Assembly: GCF_963855985.1 (NCBI RefSeq)
Contig: NC_087104.1
Location: 868,001-932,000 of the forward strand
Direction: 5' to 3'
DNA length: 64,000 bases
DNA from: Ostrinia nubilalis
Lineage: Eukaryota; Arthropoda; Insecta; Lepidoptera; Crambidae
Shown here: positions 32,301 to 36,319 of the stretch, one piece after another
How the letters are laid out: every line of letters starts with the position of its first letter
How positions within the stretch are numbered: position 1 is the stretch's first letter
Notes under the pieces: generated by a model
The model's database searches: none
Seen by the model: only the letters and a program-made list of their open reading frames with translations
What the model was told of the DNA's origin: nothing
Made by a program: the position numbers and the translations under genes

Positions 32301-33788
32301 GACACGCACGTATTAAGTCCTACATATAAGACAGTGAATTACGTCTATATTCGTAAACTTAAGTGAGTTAACTTATTAGTCTTATTAGAGGAAAATTGCC
32401 GAAAAATACCTACTTAGGAAAATCTTATAATAATGAAGCAATTTTTAGTCACTCAAGTGTAACTTTTTGGATAGATAAGTAGGTACTGATTTCTTCTTTA
32501 ATTTGCTATAAAATATAATAATTTGCTGTAAATTAATATCTGTAGGTAATCTTACCTAATCTGCTATTTTTGTAGAGTTCAAGAAAATAAATAATTTAAA
32601 AACCTAATCTAATTTAATTACTTATAGCATAAGTAATACCTACTTTTTCCTTCATAATTAAATTAGGTAATTTAGAACTCCGATGAAAAACAGAATAACG
32701 ATGAATTAAAGAAACTTTTTGTACAGCTATTAAAGTATTATTTATAGAATAAGAAATCAAAATAAAAACATTTATTCAGTATAGACCACAAGTGGCACAA
32801 GGCTTCCTTTTCTTTTTTTATTATTTACTATATTTTGACGTTCATAATTATGAACGTCAAAATATAGTAAATATAGTAAACGTTGACGTTCATAATTATG
32901 AACGTCAAAATATAGTAAATAATAAAAAAAGAAAAGGAAGCCTTATGGGACACTTTACATGTCTCCTTATCTTTTGGGCCCTTGATAGAAACATTTTTAT
33001 ATTCAGTAATATCACTGAAGCGGCTAAATGGGATTATTAGGACTAATTCTCGTATGTCCCAAGATAATAGCTTACCGCCGGTTAAACCTACCCGGCGAAT
33101 TTCCATGGGGAAGTAAATAAGTTCAGATTAACAAAACCTTATTTGTAAGGTTTTGCGTAACGTATTATAAAATTTCCACCGTGTATACCACAATACAAGC
33201 GAGTAATTATTTCGGCGGTTATGTTACGCGATCTATGAAATGCACGCGGAAACCGCTGCATTTCCGCGGCGTCTGCGCATAGCCGCGTGCGGATTTCGGA
33301 AGTCCCGCTTGGAATCATATTGACGGATTAATTTAGGTTGTTTGGTATTAATGTAGTTTATTAACGAGGAAACTTTATTGGTGTATAATTGAACGCTAGA
33401 CTAAAACCAACATGACGGAAATTAATTTACCTAACTATTATTGCATTGATCAATCATTTGAAAAAAAAATGCATTGATCAATGAATTGGTATTAAAAAAC
33501 GTATATTTTTCATTATAGCTTTTATTTATTGAATAGTCTTGTAACTTAAGTTACAATTTTTACGTACGTACTTAGTCCGTGTATTTTATGTGTTACAACA
33601 ATAGTTAACTTAATTTCAAGAAAAAGTAAAATTACTCGTACATAATTATGTTAAGTGAAAATAAACTCTTTAAATACATAAAATCTATTGTTATTCAAAA
33701 CAAACTCACCATTAATCTCGACCAAACTGCAGCCATATTCGCGCGCAGATATCAGCAGAAGAAATCCAAAGAGAGTTGTATGTAACAT
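3043..33788 (-). CDS. nrf-6: nrf-6-like (nose resistant to fluoxetine) transmembrane acyltransferase, 13 exons, complete
   Basis: Exons in transcript order: 33788-33710, 31580-31444, 27286-27131, 24773-24620, 18436-18319, 17981-17894, 17584-17418, 14457-14272, 13226-13047, 10949-10799, 10090-9907, 4210-4068, 3252-3043. All introns are AG/GT and every junction keeps phase, giving 1953 nt (650 codons plus stop), the family's usual size. Residues 1-20 look like a signal peptide (MLHTTLFGFLLLIS). Residues about 27-140 are the extracellular NRF domain (FALDSWAQCQGEG, then CVSRCGSEDD). From about residue 176 follows a multi-pass acyltransferase-3 domain, with the conserved His in GIQCVIFSHVLL, then TFFSMSAFLTTY, RYIRLTPAAGYALWF and WYLAADLQLHA. 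Family members are membrane acyltransferases implicated in lipid or drug transport in the nematode gut; the substrate here is unknown. The gene hosts the nested gene at 19073-20029 and three exon-end repeat arrays. Confidence 0.92.
3661..3860 (+). repeat. Interspersed repeat, copy 1 ('cgggactattccc' family)
   Basis: In intron 12. Starts near 'cgggactattcccactgctg' and ends near 'aggaggagttcgaagt'. Recognisably the same sequence occurs at 14487-14685, about 27345-27490 (opposite strand) and about 29940-30012. It appears to be a LINE-derived interspersed repeat. No coding capacity is left. Confidence 0.6.
4068..4210 (-). CDS. nrf-6: nrf-6-like exon 12
   Basis: Acceptor 'tttccag', donor ATG|gtgaga; it enters with two bases that complete the codon left by exon 11 (T+CC = Ser) and ends in phase 0. 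It encodes GLKDMLEWRGFHFLGRVSY followed by a membrane segment, matching the late acyltransferase-3 'FxPLSRLxYxxYLVH' region: CVFLVHFIVLRLTVAG. Confidence 0.9.
4440..4535 (+). pseudogene. THAP-like zinc finger remnant
   Basis: Reading from about 4450 gives a C-x4-C arrangement (CAVFNCLNNNKN, then SECT). After a one-base frameshift in the T-run at about 4496-4502 it continues as FFKLPQDTER. This is the N-terminal signature of a THAP/C2CH finger as found in P-element-like transposases. It is broken by the frameshift and lacks the rest of the domain, so it looks like a transposon fragment in intron 11. Confidence 0.45.
4764..9906 (-). repeat. About 5.1-kb array of exon-11 end duplications in intron 11
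   Basis: More than twenty degenerate copies of the last 80-120 nt of exon 11 plus the adjoining intron. Each is recognised by the block 'gcagcccagcaggaagacgt' (reverse complement of the codons for NVFLLGC) next to 'cactcacacttgcacttgct', which carries the GTGAGT donor. Two related unit types alternate (the second with 'gaagcaacctagcaggaaga'), and larger blocks of 0.3-1.7 kb are themselves repeated, for example around 5.6-6.5, 6.9-8.2 and 8.3-9.8 kb. This gives a higher-order structure. Divergence between copies suggests stepwise growth. The nearest-to-complete exon copy is at 6630-6804. Confidence 0.88.
6630..6804 (-). other. Near full-length duplicate of exon 11 (candidate alternative exon)
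   Basis: Matches exon 11 from its fourth codon to its donor: LSFHAAITLGSCVVFAGAVF, then LRDAPPPRWAAALYAALDRT, then LVAMAFNVFLLGCISKCK, with no stop. It is preceded by AG ('cagatag' on the minus strand) in the phase that would accept exon 10, and followed by the same phase-1 GTGAGT donor as exon 11. If spliced in place of exon 11 it would give an almost identical protein lacking WFN. It lacks a good pyrimidine tract, so it may be inert. Confidence 0.6.
9907..10090 (-). CDS. nrf-6: nrf-6-like exon 11
   Basis: Acceptor 'tactttgcag' before WFNLSF; ends in phase 1 at donor T|gtgagt. It encodes a membrane segment (AITLGSCVVFAGVVFL), a charged loop (RDAPPPRWAAALYAALDR) and the start of the next segment (TLVAMAFNVFLLGCISKCK). 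Only the donor choice that uses GTGAGT at 9901-9906 joins exon 12 in frame. The array at 4.76-9.9 kb derives from this exon's 3' half. Confidence 0.9.
10275..10420 (-). mobile_element. RTE-type LINE 3' tail, minus strand
   Basis: Starts with a (CAT)n run at 10275-10294, then 'ccataggacgtccactgctt' and 'aacataggcctcccccaatg'. This is the reverse complement of the tail at 2085-2202. It lies in intron 10, opposite in orientation to the tail at 10560-10633. Confidence 0.65.
10560..10633 (+). mobile_element. RTE-type LINE 3' tail, plus strand
   Basis: Reads 'gggggaggcctatgttcagc', 'agtggacgtcct', and ends in (ATG)n at 10613-10632. Same family as the copy about 200 bp to the left but on the other strand, so the two tails can pair as an inverted repeat. 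Confidence 0.6.
10799..10949 (-). CDS. nrf-6: nrf-6-like exon 10
   Basis: Acceptor 'catgtttcag', donor AAG|gtttgtga (weak fit to consensus but it gives the right phase). It encodes SLRTWFAGSKTLMLLYLPSW, then MNLVGYAAGMATAFVYHY, then TQVEGYKLNQNK, the 'YxxPxxRxxxYxxGxxxGY' region of the acyltransferase-3 domain. Confidence 0.88.
11708..11917. mobile_element. 210-bp foldback MITE (family M1), copy 1
   Basis: Long terminal inverted repeats begin 'aagcctggtccgtgagcacg' and end with the complement. The flanking TA at 11706-11707 and 11918-11919 is a target duplication: neighbouring empty units read 'cagcactagtaag' at the same place. A 2-bp TA duplication points to the Tc1/mariner group. No coding capacity. 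Other copies are at 12807-13016, 46272-46478 and 48504-48712. Confidence 0.85.
12807..13016. mobile_element. 210-bp foldback MITE (family M1), copy 2
   Basis: Nearly identical to the copy at 11708-11917, at the same position within its exon-9 repeat unit and with the same TA flanks. It almost certainly arose by duplication of the host array unit and not by a second insertion. Confidence 0.85.
13047..13226 (-). CDS. nrf-6: nrf-6-like exon 9
   Basis: Acceptor 'gacttgcag', donor GA|gtgagt. With exon 8 it forms W|YLAADLQLHA, the conserved 'WYLANDMQF' motif of the family. It then encodes a membrane segment (IGLLVLLVIARW, then LASLVLGSALTAGLVSYFYD) and VTPIVTGQAPE. This is the only copy in the array with the full 5' half, so it is taken as the genuine exon. 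Confidence 0.92.
13620..13715 (+). mobile_element. LINE 3' tail ending in (AAATA)n
   Basis: 'ggttgactggaggaaaatgc' followed by 'gaaaggcattaagtccacct' and an AAATA-rich end resembles the 3' tails of lepidopteran non-LTR elements. Only the tail is present, in intron 8. Confidence 0.45.
14040..14237 (+). mobile_element. Non-autonomous Helitron-like element
   Basis: Begins TCTATATAAATAAAAATGAA and ends GGCGAAGCCGCAGGCGGAAAGCTAG, inserted between A and T. TC at the 5' end, CTRR at the 3' end and A|T insertion are the Helitron hallmarks; this family is common in moth introns. Confidence 0.65.
14272..14457 (-). CDS. nrf-6: nrf-6-like exon 8
   Basis: Acceptor 'tgttccag', donor TTG|gtgagt. It encodes LTPAAGYALWFTMTWYPLMG, SGPLWGWLVEREAADCSERW and WYHILYAQNHLSMGKFCMGH. 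This matches the 'RLTPxyaxxx' and 'CxxxWWxNLLYINN' motifs of acyltransferase-3 / NRF6 proteins. Confidence 0.92.
14487..14685 (+). repeat. Interspersed repeat, copy 2 ('cgggactattccc' family)
   Basis: Best-preserved window copy: 'cgggactattgccaggtctc', 'tgtgtagccaggatctacag' and 'aacataggaggagttcgaag'. Homologous to 3661-3860. In intron 7. Confidence 0.6.
14990..17357 (+). mobile_element. 5'-truncated non-LTR retrotransposon (LINE)
   Basis: The element begins within the end of the endonuclease domain, runs through a complete reverse transcriptase, and is followed by about 160 bp of non-coding DNA containing 'aataaa' and then a 27-base T-run (17330-17356). It lies in intron 7 of the nrf-6-like gene, antisense to it. 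The missing 5' part fits normal LINE truncation. The 5' junction is approximate, and I could not identify a target-site duplication. Confidence 0.8.
14999..17194 (+). CDS. LINE ORF2: end of endonuclease plus reverse transcriptase
   Basis: 731 codons, open and without internal stops; the first codon is TTG, so this is an open frame entering from the truncation and not a true start. The N-terminal LVSK...SDHTPLLIDC matches the end of an apurinic-type endonuclease. Reverse transcriptase blocks follow: GKSPGHDWLSVEHL (about residue 280), NYRPISLATVMAKVLDR (about 340), QFGFRQGLSTESAI (about 378), FLDLSKAFD with the first catalytic Asp (about 405), GVRQGGLTSPRFFN (about 473) and SYADDMVLL with the catalytic Asp pair (about 505). 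The C-terminal region continues to the usual end. The clade is uncertain (jockey/CR1-like group). The intact frame implies a fairly recent insertion. Confidence 0.85.
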   Translation: MVSKCAWSTISDIRVLYDTYWSDHTPLLIDCNLTLIRNKCINNINECKNKIIWGLRTDEEINKYTEYCNKRLKLMDFPEEFQYCADKMCDDITHRCIIDRFYNNIVEVLCQASMEAHTRNLKINIRNKCVLGWNKHVSQAHKQARLDFQMYVLYGKPQSGPVYDRMYISRKIFKSRLKYCQSHQEQIRMDVLATQHSTKQFGKFWRSTKKLNSKASLPVSVEGTSDPVDIANIFKLHFGVQSHLQSPTISHNICNNHVRNPIRITSKEVGRAIRNMKRGKSPGHDWLSVEHLKHAGPHISRLLSLLYTFCLRHSYLPSKLMKTIVVPLIKNPTGDISDKSNYRPISLATVMAKVLDRVMDEHLSKHIKLEDAQFGFRQGLSTESAILALKHTVGYYTKRKTPVFACFLDLSKAFDLVSYNILWEKLKEVGISPEVIEIFSYWYNNQKNVVKWSNAFSDEYTLMCGVRQGGLTSPRFFNLYVNQLIGELSSTHVGCRIDNVSVNNLSYADDMVLLSPSVGGLRQLLKICETYAAKHGLKYNVKKSEFMVFRGKNKLPNSIPPLTLNGAILKRVSQFKYLGHIVTEDLKDDKDIERERRALAIRGGVLTHRFARCTAQVKLTLFKAYCQSFYTSGLWTSFTQRSLGALRVQYNNIFRALFRLPRYCSASGMFADAHIDDFHSIMRKTTASVLQRLRTSGNGILKMIAERLDSAVYGRFVDLHIRHVKLYSVHR
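17418..17584 (-). CDS. nrf-6: nrf-6-like exon 7
   Basis: Acceptor 'cccttgcag', donor AG|gtaagg. It encodes MYDQFGWQTVLNSPVWLQ, then TFFSMSAFLTTYSVLITVDK and SPITLVKCVMSVINRYI. TFFSMSAFLTTY matches the 'DxFFxLSGxLxxY' block of acyltransferase-3 proteins. Confidence 0.92.
17894..17981 (-). CDS. nrf-6: nrf-6-like exon 6
   Basis: Acceptor 'tgtccccag', donor AAG|gtaac. With exon 5 it forms GIR|VLGIQCVIFSHVLLVHVY, carrying the conserved first-helix His of the acyltransferase-3 fold, and continues SYSDNPNYVEK. Confidence 0.9.
18319..18436 (-). CDS. nrf-6: nrf-6-like exon 5
   Basis: Acceptor 'ctttcag', donor CG|gtatgc. It encodes NKYLLAFSLKKNWAILTYNR and TKPRSDQRMKDLTAMEGIR, the cytoplasmic 'FSxxxNxxkLf' linker and the start of the acyltransferase domain. 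Confidence 0.9.
18880..19072 (+). promoter_or_regulatory. Putative promoter/5' UTR of the nested dehydrogenase gene
   Basis: AT-rich sequence immediately upstream of the nested ATG. It contains an inverted pair around 'atcagctatcaaacagctga' at about 18919-18940, with an E-box-like CAGCTG. No TATA box is clearly placed and the start site cannot be set from sequence alone; this is inference from position. Confidence 0.3.
19073..20029 (+). CDS. D-erythronate dehydrogenase-like (DenD family) SDR oxidoreductase, intronless, nested
   Basis: 318 codons, single exon, complete: the length of extended short-chain dehydrogenases. Residues 1-14 (MKVVVTGAAGFLGS) hold the NAD-binding GxxGxxG. DVDVFFHLAAIVSG (about 66-79) is the usual second NAD block. 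FTSTCGVFGG (about 114-123) has the active-site Ser/Thr. YGITK (about 142-146) is the catalytic Tyr-x3-Lys. The middle (RRGF-type segment SRKGFVDGRVVRLPTVSVR, then SFASGIVREPLNG) and the tail (NLPGITVTVAEMLDAL) closely resemble bacterial D-erythronate 2-dehydrogenase, which oxidises D-erythronate to 2-keto-D-erythronate with NAD. Substrate here is inferred. It sits in intron 4 of the nrf-6-like gene on the opposite strand. Absence of introns in an intron-rich genome is compatible with bacterial transfer or with a retrocopy; there is no poly-A tract at its 3' end. Confidence 0.85.
   Translation: MKVVVTGAAGFLGSRLADLLLNNNSPLPVKELILVDNFAPTKNDPRVRNIKIDLSEAGAADKLISPDVDVFFHLAAIVSGHAEVDFDLGFRVNFDATRSLLEAARAKAPKMKFVFTSTCGVFGGKLPPVLDDLTALMPENTYGITKAMCELMINDYSRKGFVDGRVVRLPTVSVRAGVANKAVTSFASGIVREPLNGVESVCPVPSSLKLWLTGPETVVRNIVHAAIVPASGLGSWRVVNLPGITVTVAEMLDALKTVAGESVASLVRFEEDKMISGMVTTFPAKFDNSRALKLGFEVDSNYADIIRAYIRNDLKKKI
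20126..20131 (+). terminator. Poly-A signal of the nested dehydrogenase gene
   Basis: AATAAA about 97 bp after the stop codon; the first such hexamer downstream and at a normal distance. Confidence 0.55.
20560..21545. repeat. Stretch with recurring 'cacgaaatagg' motifs in direct and inverted orientation
   Basis: 'tcacgaaatag' (about 20570) is followed by its complement in 'gtcccctatttcgtgacac' (about 20592-20610). The same motif recurs as 'cccgaaataggggacatgag' (about 21479), with weaker forms at about 20967, 21010 and 21530. No frame is open. It may be the remains of a TIR element, but I could not fix the ends. Confidence 0.35.
21167..21298 (+). repeat. Cluster of three poly-G runs and one poly-C run
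   Basis: G13 at 21167-21179, G13 at 21225-21237, G12 at 21267-21278 and C10 at 21289-21298 lie within 132 bp of otherwise AT-rich intron 4. The runs could form a G-quadruplex on the plus strand or a G/C hairpin between the last two runs. Confidence 0.85.
22692..22973. mobile_element. pogo/Tigger-like TIR element remnant
   Basis: Inverted ends 'cagtagaatctcgattatcc' and 'ggataatcgagattctactg' bound a 282-bp stretch. The CAGTAGA...GATAATCCG style terminus is typical of pogo/Tigger elements. The small internal ORF (22643-22876) shows no transposase motif. Confidence 0.65.
24620..24773 (-). CDS. nrf-6: nrf-6-like exon 4
   Basis: Acceptor 'tccactag', donor G|gtaagg. It encodes GEVLSVAFCTRPAREAGGGA, the end of the NRF domain including its last Cys, followed by a membrane segment (AVLSVGLCALVLLATTLHVL). 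Very GC-rich compared with the flanking intron. Confidence 0.88.
24810..25434 (-). repeat. Degenerate lepidopteran repeat with (ACTC/ACTG)n microsatellite and a direct duplication
   Basis: Contains 'gggggcacggcagtgccccc', an 'actcactgactcactgactc' microsatellite at about 25083-25125, and two tandem copies of a roughly 112-bp block. The block begins 'gggcacggtagtgcaaccgc' and ends 'acaaaaagaaatgaga' (about 25230 and 25343). It abuts the foldback element at 25435. Intron 3, non-coding. Confidence 0.6.
25435..25758. mobile_element. Foldback MITE with about 145-bp arms
   Basis: The left arm from 'agatcccatcaaaaacaata' to 'gacttggccatcgca' is repeated almost perfectly in reverse complement at 25612-25758, with a spacer of about 35 bp. 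It would form a very stable hairpin in the nrf-6-like pre-mRNA (intron 3). Confidence 0.85.
27131..27286 (-). CDS. nrf-6: nrf-6-like exon 3
   Basis: Acceptor 'attgctccag', donor CAG|gtaaat, phase 0 at both ends, 52 codons. It encodes EYSQETLKHYNRTLVHRGMC, VSRCGSEDDGPEPWK and TAATNCINQDLAKYGLQ, the Cys-rich middle of the extracellular NRF domain. Confidence 0.92.
27345..27640 (+). mobile_element. LINE-derived fragment (RTE tail plus reverse copy of the 'cgggactattccc' repeat)
   Basis: The first half (about 27345-27490) matches the repeat at 14487-14685 on the opposite strand. The second half reads 'ggttctagaaatcttgggg'-type sequence ending 'gacctttgtccagcagtgga', like an RTE LINE end. Non-coding, intron 2. 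Confidence 0.5.
28270..29780. other. Intron 2 sequence with LINE-like fragment and A/T-rich runs
   Basis: About 28275-28530 looks like the 3' end of a minus-strand LINE ('gtctttattcagcataatta', 'cgggaaccaaatcgtgatga'). The remainder is AT-rich, with an A21 run near 29164-29182. No protein-coding region is supported. Confidence 0.4.
29940..30012 (+). repeat. Interspersed repeat, short copy ('cgggactattccc' family)
   Basis: 'cgggactattcccacctctc' to 'ccaggatctacagcttgacc' matches 14487-14560; truncated. Confidence 0.5.
30305..30600 (+). repeat. Interspersed repeat also present at 59105-59420
   Basis: Shares with 59105-59420 the blocks 'agacccacttcc', 'caatattatgatgacatgga', 'gctgatctgatgatggagct' and 'aaaacgac' in the same order and strand. 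Family not identified; intron 2. Confidence 0.55.
30596..30690 (+). mobile_element. SINE 3' part
   Basis: 'ctgtgatgggtctgggtgtt' to 'atatccg' matches the 3' half of the tRNA-derived SINE at 51056-51281 (there on the minus strand). The tRNA-like head is missing. Confidence 0.5.
30885..31090. mobile_element. Inverted-repeat element built of 'ttcgatattttgatcg' repeats
   Basis: The ends 'caattacaaatgatcgaaaa' and 'ttttcgatcatttgtaattc' are inverted. The interior is a string of about 20-bp units around 'attcgatattttgatcgttc'. Highly self-complementary; intron 2, directly before a SINE. Confidence 0.7.
31092..31255 (+). mobile_element. tRNA-derived SINE
   Basis: A polymerase III A-box-like 'tagcccggtcggactagccg' and B box 'gcgggttcaaatccc' lie about 45 bp apart. 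A lepidopteran SINE body follows ('gtggtgagcccactcgtaac', 'acgaggggctaacgggagta'). The head does not fold as a true tRNA. Confidence 0.7.
31260..31408 (+). mobile_element. Lep1-type non-autonomous Helitron
   Basis: Begins TCCTACTAATATTATAAATG, ends 'gaagccgcgggcaaaagctaa' (CTAA), followed by T: TC...CTRR termini as in the Lep1 Helitron family of moths. It lies just 35 bp from exon 2 of the nrf-6-like gene. Confidence 0.75.
31444..31580 (-). CDS. nrf-6: nrf-6-like exon 2
   Basis: Acceptor 'cccattacag', donor CAA|gtaaga. It encodes TTFAELPPLFALDSWAQCQG, EGAVWCIVDAALVSE and EPSATLSLLQ, the opening of the NRF domain, where family members have 'FALDSWGK'. Confidence 0.92.
32799..32944. mobile_element. 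146-bp near-perfect palindromic MITE
   Basis: The two halves are complementary from 'aaggcttccttttctttttt' inwards. Each half also contains the inner palindrome 'gacgttcataattatgaacg'. Intron 1; no coding capacity. Confidence 0.85.
33710..33788 (-). CDS. nrf-6: nrf-6-like exon 1 (start, signal peptide)
   Basis: The ATG at 33788 opens MLHTTLFGFLLLISAREYG, a hydrophobic signal peptide. The exon ends in phase 1 at G|gtgagt and joins exon 2 exactly (G+CG = Ala). An in-frame ATG 84 nt upstream would add a charged stretch that spoils the signal, so the inner start is preferred. The GC-rich block at about 33790-33850 is the likely 5' UTR. Confidence 0.85.
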
Positions 33789-33959
33789 GTTCACCACTCG
33801 CGCGCGCGCCGCGACTGAGGAGCGTTGCTCAAGACGCGAGGCCGACCCTTCTCCGAAACTTGACCAATGCATCCAAATGGAGCAATTGTGGAGGAATTTT
33901 TGGAGACGCTTTTCGTCATCCTTGGAGTTGAATTTGCATAATTAACGGAGACTAGAGTT

Positions 33960-35262
33960 TACACCCAAAAATATCTGCTTTATTTAAAGTCCACAAAAAA
34001 TTAACTGTTGTTTTTGCTAGGTTAAAATTTTCTTTTTTTATGATTTTTTTTCCAGGAGGTGTTTTAGCACTGTTTGGTCAAGAGCATTAAACGTAATTTA
34101 AATAATCTGTGGAACGTCGGTATGTTGGCGCCATTGCCTAGTTTACTTTTTTTCCTATTACTTAATGGCTTCGAGCGGTTTGCGCATACTTATTAGCCAG
34201 TGTCAAGCAAGTAAAGCTTGATCGAATAATTTATTTATGATAAGCTTTTCTTCCTCCTTCATGCACCTACTTTTTTATTTTTATTTAGAAACTCTTACAT
34301 GTTGAGGAGGACCATTTCATTTTCCTAGCTGCATAATTAAGTTTCATACAGTAAATTCTTAAGTGAGAAAAATATCTCATTATTACACAAAACTATCACA
34401 TATTGGCGCTGACTGTACACAGTTTTCGAATGAAATATTGCTGAGTTTTCCTCCTTCCCACAAATAAGAAGTGCATTGTTGCGTTGCATTGGCAAAATCG
34501 TTATGTGAGACAACGCATTAAGTAGGTACTTCCCTTCAGTCATTGATGTAACATAATAGCCTTCAGTTTTGAGGTGTGAAGCATATCATGCCTATACATC
34601 AAGGCTCATAAAAATACTGTATAATGTAAAACGTGCTTTATGAAGCGGTCACAGAAACGATTATTATCTGTTTCCACCTATTATTTGGACAAAAAACTTT
34701 CAAATACTATAATACCTACTTATTTAGTTTTTTCCTGAAAAACGAAGTTCTATAAGTATAAGCAGTAAATTAATTAACTTAGTATGAATTCGGGAATACT
34801 AGTCGGTCTTCAACTTACCATAGTGCTTAGGCCTTAAGCCCCAAAGCAATAACGTCACAACATGAAGTCATTTCCCTCATCTGGCGCACATAAAAAATGT
34901 TTTAAACGTAGTAACGTTACCTATTAATTACAATTCATCCCATAGCGTGTTACAACATTCTTCGCTCATTACAGATTCCGTCCGCAACTCACTGTTCAGC
35001 CCACCTGACAAACCGATCTGCTCAAACTCGTATATTGGCATAGTAATCTTAAATCTATGTTTTTAGTTGTATTATAGTTAAATACGATATTAACCGTCCG
35101 TTTATTCGTTACGTTTTCACGCCTAAACCAATTTTTATGAGTGAAACTGTCACAAAAAATAACACAAGTCAACAAAAAAAAACTTTTTTTTTGAGTTTGT
35201 TATTTAACTGATATTTTCTGACTGTCTACATCTAAAAGTACCCAGAGGCTCTATTCATAGCA
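33960..35262. other. Intergenic AT-rich stretch upstream of the nrf-6-like gene
   Basis: Nothing coding is recognised. Contains only short chance ORFs and AT-rich runs. The promoter of the nrf-6-like gene should lie at its left edge but cannot be pinpointed. Confidence 0.4.
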
Positions 35263-35912
35263 AATAAAGTTTGCTTTTGTGCATTTTACAATGAAAAAGT
35301 TAAAGCTAGTACTTTCGTCGGTCCAGAAATTAAAAACATATTGGCCAGTGAGGAATTCCCAGAGTTACTGAACGCCCACGAAAAACAATCGTGGCTCAGT
35401 CTTAAAGCAGTAATCCATGGATTTCTTGGCAATAAAAAAGCTGCAAACTATAAATATCTAATTTCTAATATGCTTAATAAGTATTTTCAAACTCATGGGT
35501 TGCAGATTGTCCCTTAAAGTACATAATGCTAGATGCTCACTTAAAAGAGTTTAAAGATAACTTAGGGGCATATTCAGAAGAGCAAGGAGAACGGTTTTAC
35601 CAAGATGTGATGAATTTTGAACAGCTTTATCAAGGACAATATAATGAAAACATGATGGGTGACTACATTTGGAGTCTAATACGTGAAAGTTCCTACATAT
35701 ACAGAAGAAAAACAAAAAATCTTCATTTTTAAAGCTTCTTTCTGTTTCATTTTAAGTATTTTGACGTTTATCTTGATTGTTCTTTGTAAATAAAAGTGAT
35801 TAACACATTAATTAAAGTTATATCTCTTGCTTTCGCATTCGATTGAATTAGAATTTATTAGATTTAAGAAATTTGAAATTTCGTTCTAGTTGCTACAAAA
35901 GCAAACTTTATT
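35263..35912 (+). mobile_element. 650-bp TIR element carrying a captured gene fragment
   Basis: Perfect 18-bp terminal inverted repeats: 'aataaagtttgcttttgt' at 35263-35280 and its complement at 35895-35912. Between them lies a broken coding fragment (35290-35730) unrelated to any transposase I know. No clear target duplication. Confidence 0.65.
35290..35730 (+). pseudogene. Broken copy of an uncharacterised metazoan protein family
   Basis: Read in three frame segments: ASTFVGPEIKNILASEEFPE, LLNAHEKQSWLSLKAVIHGF, LGNKKAANYKYLISNMLNKY, then after two frame changes near 35512-35527 MLDAHLKEFKDNLGAYSEEQ, GERFYQDVMNFEQLYQGQYN and ENMMGDYIWSLIRES. The pattern 'FLGN.K..NY', 'H..LD.F..N.G..SEE.GERFHQD' and 'RYQG.....M..DYCW' is seen in many insect and nematode sequences of unknown function, often next to transposons. 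I give no function. Frameshifts make this copy non-functional. Confidence 0.6.
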
Positions 35913-36129
35913 AGATAAAAGTATTTTTTCCTAGTTTAGTTAGACAAAATTAATCAAAATCAGCACCACAGAACTCAGACTCAAAAATCGTGTTTACTTG
36001 TGTAATTTAAGTATTTTCTGCTATTGTCTATTTGGCTTTTACGCCTTGCCCTTGACATGAAGCAGCCCAAGAAACTCAGTCAGTACATACTGTAATTACT
36101 TTATAAATAACCGAAAAAATAGAAAATGC

Positions 36130-36316
36130 CTAAGGCGGGAATGTAATTTCTTTAGTTAGATCATAAAGGGTGAACGGACCTGAAATTCAGTTCTGTGATA
36201 ATGCGCCAGCATTCTAAGGATATGAAAATGAAAAATGCTTTTGGCAAGACGTTTTTAATCGCAGAATACGCAATTCTTTTCTCTGAGAGCCGCGACAAAT
36301 CGCGGGCAGAAACTAG
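36130..36316 (+). mobile_element. Possible Helitron 3' fragment
   Basis: The end 'gccgcgacaaatcgcgggca' followed by 'gaaactagt' resembles the hairpin and CTAG end of Helitrons in this window. The 5' end cannot be placed. Confidence 0.3.
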
Positions 36317-36319
36317 TAT

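Noticed and set aside
33651..33872. Upstream ATG (MHWSSFGEGS...) as the start of the nrf-6-like protein
   Set aside because: It would put about 28 charged residues in front of the signal peptide; the inner ATG at 33788 gives a normal signal sequence.
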